NCBI GenBank assembly: GCA_031002005.1
Contig: JARYHS010008074.1
Location: forward strand, 176,166,494-176,230,493
Source of the DNA: Vandiemenella viatica
Taxonomy: Eukaryota > Arthropoda > Insecta > Orthoptera > Morabidae
Direction of reading: 5' to 3'
Length of the DNA stretch: 64,000 bases
Below are positions 58,036-64,000 of this stretch, piece after piece. A model generated the notes under the pieces. That model made no database searches, was not told the origin of the DNA, and saw only the letters and a program-made list of their open reading frames with translations. Position 1 is the stretch's first letter. The number at the start of each line of letters is the position of its first letter. The position numbers and the translations under genes were made by a program.

Positions 58036-58039
58036 TAAA

Positions 58040-59690
58040 GGAACAAAACCACAAAAAAATAACGACAAGGATAGGAAAGTTTAATGTTAGGTTTATAATC
58101 TGTTTTATCAATGAAATACACATCTTATTAACAGAATTACAAATTCAAATTTTAAACTAATTTTAAGCCGAATTATCAAATCAGCCCAGTGCTATTCCAA
58201 TTACACATTAATGTCACCTGGAGCATATTCCATGAATAATATTCTGTTGTTTTCCAAATTTAGTTTTCGGGAACGAAAACTTACGTTCCGATATCGTTGA
58301 TTAAAGAGGAAAGCAATGAAGGGAAAGTGATTAATTTCGTCTAATATTAAGAAAAAACTGGACATTCGTATTCTAGAAAGAAATGTAAATGAAATATTAG
58401 ATGGCAACACGGGAACAATGAAACCAAGATCTTCCAGAAAGGAGCACAAATACAATGGAATTTTTAAAAAATTCTTTTTCTTAATTAGGGATTTACCACT
58501 TGTACAATTCTAGCTAATTAAAGGCGAATAAGAAGGAAAGATAAGGGAATGGAAATGAAACGGCCTCGGAAGAACTGTGGCATTATTCGTCTGGAGTAAT
58601 TTCGGTACACAAGGCATAACAGTATTCTAGAGGGCCAATCGGGGTTTGAACCAGCGTCTGAAGCTCGAATATTTACCCAAACAGTAGACAATAATTTTAA
58701 GGTAATTCTGCTAGCTACACCCTCATCTAAAATCTGAAAGATAGAATTATTTTGTGATGTGTGTTAGCCCCCCCCCTCCCCCCAATAAAAACAAACCAAA
58801 AACAAACAAAAAACAGGAAGCCACGATCGCATACATGATTCTGAAAAAACATTTTGAAGCTTCAGTGCAGCTAACGTATTACCAATAGTCGGGAGGAGCC
58901 CACCGTATGTAATGACAAGCTGTTTCGTTAAGACACGGAACCATTCTCCTGTCCAGCAAGCAAGGAACCTGTTTCGCACAGTGGAAGACTGTGCAACAGA
59001 ATGACAGCGCATGTACGCAGGTGTTTGCTTGGATCTCTGCAAGCTGTTATCTGCCGGTGTGGGGCGGTATGTTGCAGTATTTAAAGTACTCAATAGGCTT
59101 ACTTTGAGACACCTGTGAAAGACTGAAGACGACGTGGGTGGGATTTAGCCGCAACACAAGCAATACTTGGCGATAATTAAACACGTGACGAGGATCCTCT
59201 CCTCAGAATAGATGACACTTCGTAAAATTCTTTCAATCAACTTACGATTAAAAACACAACACAAGAATAAAGGGAAAGGTTATCGAAAAGGCAGAACGTT
59301 ATGTAATAAAAGTACTGCTAAGATTTTAATGGAAATAAAGCACGAGTTAGCAGATAAAGAACATTTCATATTAATGTAGTACGTCCAGAAGATTTTAGAT
59401 CAAATCTTCTTTTATTAGAAATTAATTTACAGGTTCACTTAATAGTCACAGAAATTCATTTTAATAACATGAACATTTTTATGAGCAAGCTGAACTCATC
59501 AATTAATACCTCTGTGCCGTATCTCTCACAATATTATTGCTACTTTGCTGAACATACATCCTTCTTCATCTGTCTTCCGTACTGCCAACCTCTAAAAACC
59601 TAAAGGCTTAATATACTGCAAGATTAATATACTGCAAGATTTTTTTTTTAATATAAAAAAGATATACGAATATATTTTAAGGGAACGCAA
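58040..59690. other. non-coding; degenerate SINE-A-like stretch at about 58590-58690
   Basis: GTCTGGAGTAATTTCGG and CAATCGGGGTTTGAACCAGC resemble the reversed SINE-A middle and B box, strongly diverged. A C-rich tract at 58770-58782 and A-rich tracts flank an otherwise unassigned region. Confidence 0.3.
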
Positions 59691-59699
59691 GCAACCTGT

Positions 59700-59960
59700 C
59701 TCACAGACCCAAAAATTTGCCTTCCACACTAGTTATTTATCATTCACTATCATCATCTTGAGCAGACACCAACCGTTGACGAGGTCTCCTTGGAACAAAA
59801 TTTCCTCCACTTTCTTCATGTTACTTTTTAACACCTTTATTACCTTTTAACACCTGTACCTCGATTTTGCTCTGCCCTTCTTCCCTTTCAGCTCCATGTC
59901 CAGCATCTTCCTTGGTATCTTCTCCTCTCCCATGACCATACCACTGTAATATTGATTTCT
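59700..59960 (-). pseudogene. LINE C-terminal tail relic, minus
   Basis: The minus strand encodes WSWERRRYQGRCWTWS in one frame and YGHGRGEDTKEDAGHGAERE in another, then FVPRRPRQRLVSAQDDD. These recall the usual LINE tail GHV-RM-EERIPRKMLEMELKG, but with shifted frames. Only the tail is left. Confidence 0.4.
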
Positions 59961-59974
59961 TTATTCTTAGTTGT

Positions 59975-61990
59975 AATTGTTCCTACCTGATCATCGCCCT
60001 GATTTTCTCGTTCCTTATTACGCCCTTTTCGTTATTTCTACTCTTCTCCTTCACACAGAGAACGACAAGCACCTGGTGACTAGAGAGATACTGCCTGGCT
60101 ATAAAATGGAAACAGTGCAACATCATGTAAAATATGGCGTTGCAACCTATATTAAGAATGACATATACCATTACAAGGTCATTCCAGCATAATGTCATCC
60201 AACTTACTTTTCTTTCTCAATAGAGATGCAGAATGTTATAGTTGCCAACATCTACAAGCCAGAAACAATCGACTTGGTCCCTACTAAGAATAGCATTATC
60301 TTTGGAGATTTCAAAATTCGTCATATGCTGGGGAGGGTACAACAAAACTGACGAGAATTGGATTAAATTAGCATAATGGGCTGATGTCAACAAGACCCTA
60401 AAGACAAAAGTATATTTAATTCCTCTCGCTGGAAACAAGACTACTCACCTGACCTCTGTTTCGTCACTTCTGGTTTAACAGTTCCTTTCTGTCTCGTAAG
60501 GAGACAAGTTCTCGGTGACTTCCTCCACAGTCAACATAGATCCATAATCCATAAAATAGGAATCCAGATACCTGTTATCAGATCCACTCCTAAATCTCGG
60601 TGGAACTTCCAGAGAACAGATTGGGAAGCCTGTGCGAAGTAAACTGACGCTAACATTCGATAGATCGAAGCAGTCCCAGAGAATTATGCAAGGTTTGTAG
60701 GACTAATAAAAGCTGCGGCGAATAGAGCCATCCCGCGAGGCTTCCGGAAAGACTATATTCCATGATGGAGCGACGACTCAAGCAGACTTAGAGAAGAATT
60801 TGAGGAAACTAGCTCTCATGAGAAAGCAACAGAAATTCTGTTGACAATGCGAAAAGATATAAATGGGTAAAAACTGAATTTTACCCATTCAAGTAGAAAA
60901 ACCTGTTCTCTTATTCGTAAATTAGATCCTACTTCAATACCCTCAAGGGCACACTCATCCAATAATGTGAAATCAATAGGAAATCACACTGTATCTACTT
61001 CTAGAACAAAAAAAGGACCAGCAGTTCACTAGATGGGTCAAATCGGAGATTAAGCGTGAAAAGCGCGAAACTCAACCTCATTCTATATACTCCCGTCCAT
61101 TCTCATTACAAGAGGTTCGGAAGGTTTAAAAACCGTTCAAAATAGAAAAGCTGTGATTAGTTGGGAACTGTGAACCAGCTACATATCGTTGGACTGCCTC
61201 CATACTGCAATCTGGAAGATTCCCTCAGATCTTCAAGCAAACAAAAATCATTGCTTTACTTAAACCAGGGAAAGATCCAACTTTCTCACAAAATTACTGT
61301 CATATAGAATTACTCAGCTGGTGTACGTTCGGCTTCGCCAACAATGCGCATCTCAACTGGCACGATTCTACCTACACTAATTCAATGGCTGCCGGTGCTC
61401 AGCCACATCCCACCACCTCACATCAGAAGGCAAACGGTCCTAATCAATCTACGGTCGAGAATTCTGAACAACGAGGCTCTTCTCAGTCATCGATGGCGAT
61501 ATTAGGGAATACAAAACACGGCTGAAGTCACGTCGCCCTGCCTGGAAGACTGCTGTCAGCCTAACATCTAACTCCTTCAGCCTTACAGGTAACTGGACAG
61601 CGGAATGGGCATCGTCAACACCACAAAGCATAGAGCAAATTAGTAATCCCTGCTCAAAACTACCAGGATTCAACTTACCGCGGTCAATTTGATGTAAACT
61701 GAATCGTATTATATGTGGTACGGGAAGAACTGCTTCAACTCTCCACACCTGGGACTTGTCAGATTCTCCGTCCTCTGACTGCGGTGAGGTTTCACAAACT
61801 GTGTCACACATTGTGCAGGATTGCCCAATGCGTGTCCTTCCTGGTAGCCTGGAAAATTTAAATGTGGCTACGCCGGAGGTGGTGGCCTGGTTGGACCACC
61901 TCGATGTCATGTTATAGTGGTTATGGCTGGCGAACCTGTCGTAGTGGCCTCATCACCTGCCAAATGCGGGCCCTGTCCGCTCAACTATAT
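59975..61990 (+). pseudogene. LINE-E: jockey/CR1-like retrotransposon with deleted RT core
   Basis: The plus strand carries an endonuclease domain: REILPGYKMETVQHHVKYGV and ATYIKNDIYHYKV, NVIVANIYKPETIDLV, IIFGDFKIRH, then SSRWKQDYSPDLCFVTSGL and LGDFLHSQHRSIIHKIGIQI (catalytic His in SQH). RSTPKSRWNFQRTDWEACAK and IPRGFRKDYIP follow, then IIALLKPGKDPTFSQNYCHI (RT motifs 0-1) near 61250-61310. The A, B and C motifs of the RT are absent. The sequence jumps to the C-terminal region, ending QDCPMRVLPGSLENLNVATP and EVVAWLDHLDVML at 61916. Internal stops are present throughout. Confidence 0.8.
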
Positions 61991-62106
61991 ATACTTTAAA
62001 GGAAAGTTGTTCAACAATTACAATATAATTGTTGTAGAGTATTATAAATGTCATGTAGTATCATACGCTAAGTAAAAAATAAAAACTCTTCTCCTTTGAC
62101 TCTTCA

Positions 62107-62131
62107 TATATATATATATATATATATCTTC
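62107..62131. repeat. (AT)n microsatellite
   Basis: A run of about 12 AT dinucleotides after an AT-rich stretch that follows the LINE-E end. Confidence 0.8.
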
Positions 62132-62575
62132 TACTCTACTTTTTACCTCTCCTTCAACCCATTTTTCCGATCTATTTGACAAAATTGTCACAAATTAGGT
62201 TTTATAGTTTGCCTTCTTATTCTTTTGTCTATTTGCCTGTTTACCAATTAGGCTTTCAAGAATTCCAACTTTTCCTTCCAAGGTCTATACTTCAAGGCTT
62301 TATTTGGAAACATGTCAGGACACCATAAAACGTAATTCTCGCAGCTTAAATAATACCACCTTCCTATTAAATAGCAGTGTTAAACATTCTAGGAACTATT
62401 AATTTTTACTTTACTTAGGTGGTTCACAATTTTGTTTTTCCATTTCAAGACGTTTTTGTAACTGTATTTTCATTGATGTCGTTGTACGGTATTTAAATGT
62501 TGCTTTGCGTTATAATACGTAAATACCTTTTTTCATGCATCATGATTTTGATTTTAATACGTTGCTTCTGATATG
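62132..62575. other. non-coding, nothing recognised
   Basis: AT-rich with no coding motif. Confidence 0.4.
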
Positions 62576-62648
62576 GAAGATAAATGGGAGTGCCACAGGG
62601 TAGCGTATTGGTATCATTCCTATTCATTATTGCAATGAATAATTCGAT

Positions 62649-62795
62649 CATTTGCTGCAACAACGTCATAACTAAAAAATAACAATTTTTTAAAAGACGC
62701 GTATGAAGTTAAAAGTCATGTTGTTAGAATCGTTCCTGTGTTACTATCTTAAAATTTGTGATTTTTTTTTAGTTATGACGTTGTTGCAGCAAATG
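62649..62795. repeat. 31-bp perfect inverted repeat in LINE-D
   Basis: CATTTGCTGCAACAACGTCA plus TAACTAAAAAA (62649-62679) is the exact reverse complement of 62765-62795, with an 85-bp loop. The left arm overlaps LINE-D coding sequence just after motif B. The right arm lies just before the SINE insertion. Confidence 0.85.
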
Positions 62796-62810
62796 AGCGA
62801 AATGTGTTGA

Positions 62811-63050
62811 CCGAGCGTGGTGGGTGAACGGTTAACGTTCTGGCCTCGCATTCGAGAGGACACAGTTTCGAATCCCCGTCCGGGCATCCAGATTTGGGTT
62901 TTCCATGGTTTAACTAAATCACTCCAGGCGAATGCCGGGATGCTTCCTTCAAAAAGGCCATGGCCGAATACCTTCCCGTTCCTTGTCCCCAGTCCCATCC
63001 CGCCTCTAATAACCTTAGCCGTCGACGAGACGTAAAGCAATAAGAAAAAT
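62811..63050 (+). repeat. SINE-A copy with 8-bp target duplication
   Basis: CCGAGCGTGGTGGGTGAACG, GGTTAACGTTCTGGCCTCGC, CGAATCCCCGTCCGGGC and ATCCAGATTTGGGTTTTCC to GACGAGACGTAAAGC with an A-rich tail. TGTGTTGA precedes the head (62803-62810) and follows the tail (63054-63061). It is the most complete SINE-A in the window, including the A-box side (GTGGTGGGTGAACGG), and defines the element ends. Confidence 0.9.
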
Positions 63051-64000
63051 AATTGTGTTGATGGTTTTACTATCATAAATTAGATTGTTTGCGGATGAAA
63101 TAATGCTGTATAAATGGATCATAATGGTAGAGGAATGTAAACATCGCAGGTTAATCTGGACAGGATATGTAGCATGGGCTGAAGATAAATGCAGAGAAGA
63201 GTCAACTTATTAGACACACAGATAAAAAAAAAAAAACTAATGGTTGATTATGATTATAAAGTGGAGAAAGAATTGCTCGTTGAAGACTTAAAATGTAATT
63301 ATCTTGGCATTAAATTGATAACAAGCTTAACTGGGCAGGACATATTGGACAGGTAGTTGTAAAAGGTTTCAAAATTCTGCACTTGTTGGAGAGAGTGATG
63401 AGGGATGCACAAGAGAAGTGAAGGAATTGGGTTAAAAAACTTGGGTCATATCACTGCTTGAACATGGTAGTGAAGTATGCGATCCACATTTTGAGTATCA
63501 AATACAGAAGTTGGAGAGGGTGAGAAAAGAGCTGTTAGATTTGTTTCAGGAAATTAGCGCAGAATGCAATCAGTAACAGATATGATAAAAAGAGCTGGAA
63601 TGGGTTCACTGGAAGACAGGAGGAGGTGAAGAGAGTCATGGGAGTGTACAAGGCGTATATTGGTGAATAGGCATGGAAAGATATTGGTGTAAGAATTAAA
63701 AGTAATGCGTGAAAGGGAAAATATGTCCATGGCCATCAATTTCAGGCACAAGGGTGTAGAAAGATTCTCTTTTTTAGGCAAGGGTGTCAGGGAATGGAAT
63801 AAGTTACCTAGAGAAAAGATTAATTATTTACCAAAAACGTTGAAAGAATTTAAAGTTGAAATTTGTAGAGCTCAAATGTTGGTGTGAATTCGTGTGAAGG
63901 GAAATTGCCACCGGTGCGTGCGCTCCATTGCAATTTTAATTAAATTAATTATACTTAATCCCTTTAATTTTTTTAAAGATCGGATTTGGCGTTAACTCTG

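Larger units (their letters stand above)
62580..63895 (+). pseudogene. LINE-D: RT fragment from motif B to C-terminus
   Basis: GVPQGSVLVSFLFIIAMNNS at 62589-62648 is RT motif B (GVPQGSVLGPLLF-type). After an inverted repeat and a SINE insertion the RT resumes at about 63078 with LRLFADEIMLYK, motif C, where the second catalytic Asp is Glu. Later blocks are NAEKSQLIR-like, YLGIKLITSL, the decayed SVTDMIKRAGM-like segment near 63570, and MAINFRHKGVERFSFLGKG then VREWNKLP and NYLPKTLKEFKVEICR, the usual C-terminus of this LINE type. The last 60 codons are open; the rest has several stops. Upstream motifs are not present to the left, so it is 5'-truncated or eroded. Confidence 0.8.

Noticed and set aside
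61449..61910. 153-codon minus frame
   Set aside because: It is antisense to the LINE-E C-terminal region, whose plus-strand reading matches known LINE tails.
1..64000. CRISPR array, bacterial operon or phage-type system
   Set aside because: No spaced direct-repeat array, ribosome-binding pattern or clustered prokaryote-like ORFs. All coherent signals are eukaryotic.

Overview
The window looks like AT-rich, repeat-laden nuclear DNA of an insect, probably a hemimetabolous or polyneopteran one with a large genome. The basis is one clearly insect-type SoxB gene, many tRNA-derived SINEs, several non-LTR retrotransposon families, Tc1/mariner and hAT relics, and a 1000-N scaffold gap. Species is not determined. 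No prokaryotic genes, CRISPR array, rRNA gene or convincing functional tRNA gene was seen.

The only host gene I can support is a SoxB group transcription factor on the minus strand, best matched to Sox21b. Its HMG box is split between two exons, at 36597-36786 and 10699-10893. Both splice sites are canonical, and the phase-1 intron of about 25.7 kb cuts a glycine codon. Exon 2 also ends at a good donor, so the remaining exon or exons probably lie left of 10.6 kb or outside the window. About 40% of the window is this intron. It holds a mariner element, an intact-looking LTR retrotransposon, LINE tails, SINEs, nested hAT elements, and one GC-rich block (28886-29400) with a cluster of SOX-type motifs.

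Layout: 1-10.6 kb is mostly non-coding, with a dead mariner, a CTAG-ended repeat, two SINEs, a LINE C-terminal relic and a diverged tandem repeat beside Sox exon 2. 10.7-36.8 kb is the Sox gene and its intron. 37-39.7 kb is 5' flank. 39.7-43 kb is a minus-strand LINE interrupted by a second LINE. 44.6-51.8 kb carries SINEs, a 48-bp perfect inverted repeat flanked by a 10-bp direct repeat, and a dead mariner. A gap follows at 51774-52773. 53-64 kb carries SINEs, a dead Tc1-like element, a hAT-like relic and two further LINE relics.

The most notable item is the LTR retrotransposon at 21963-28451. Its 1274-bp LTRs differ by one substitution and two 2-bp indels, it has a 4-bp target duplication (GTAT), and its 555-codon gag-like ORF is intact, but the internal region has no recognisable pol. 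This suggests a young, non-autonomous gag-only element. It landed at the end of one unit of an older SINE-containing tandem duplication, whose second unit lies just downstream and gives an independent picture of the empty site. Family names SINE-A/B/C and LINE-A/B/D/E are local labels used only in this annotation.
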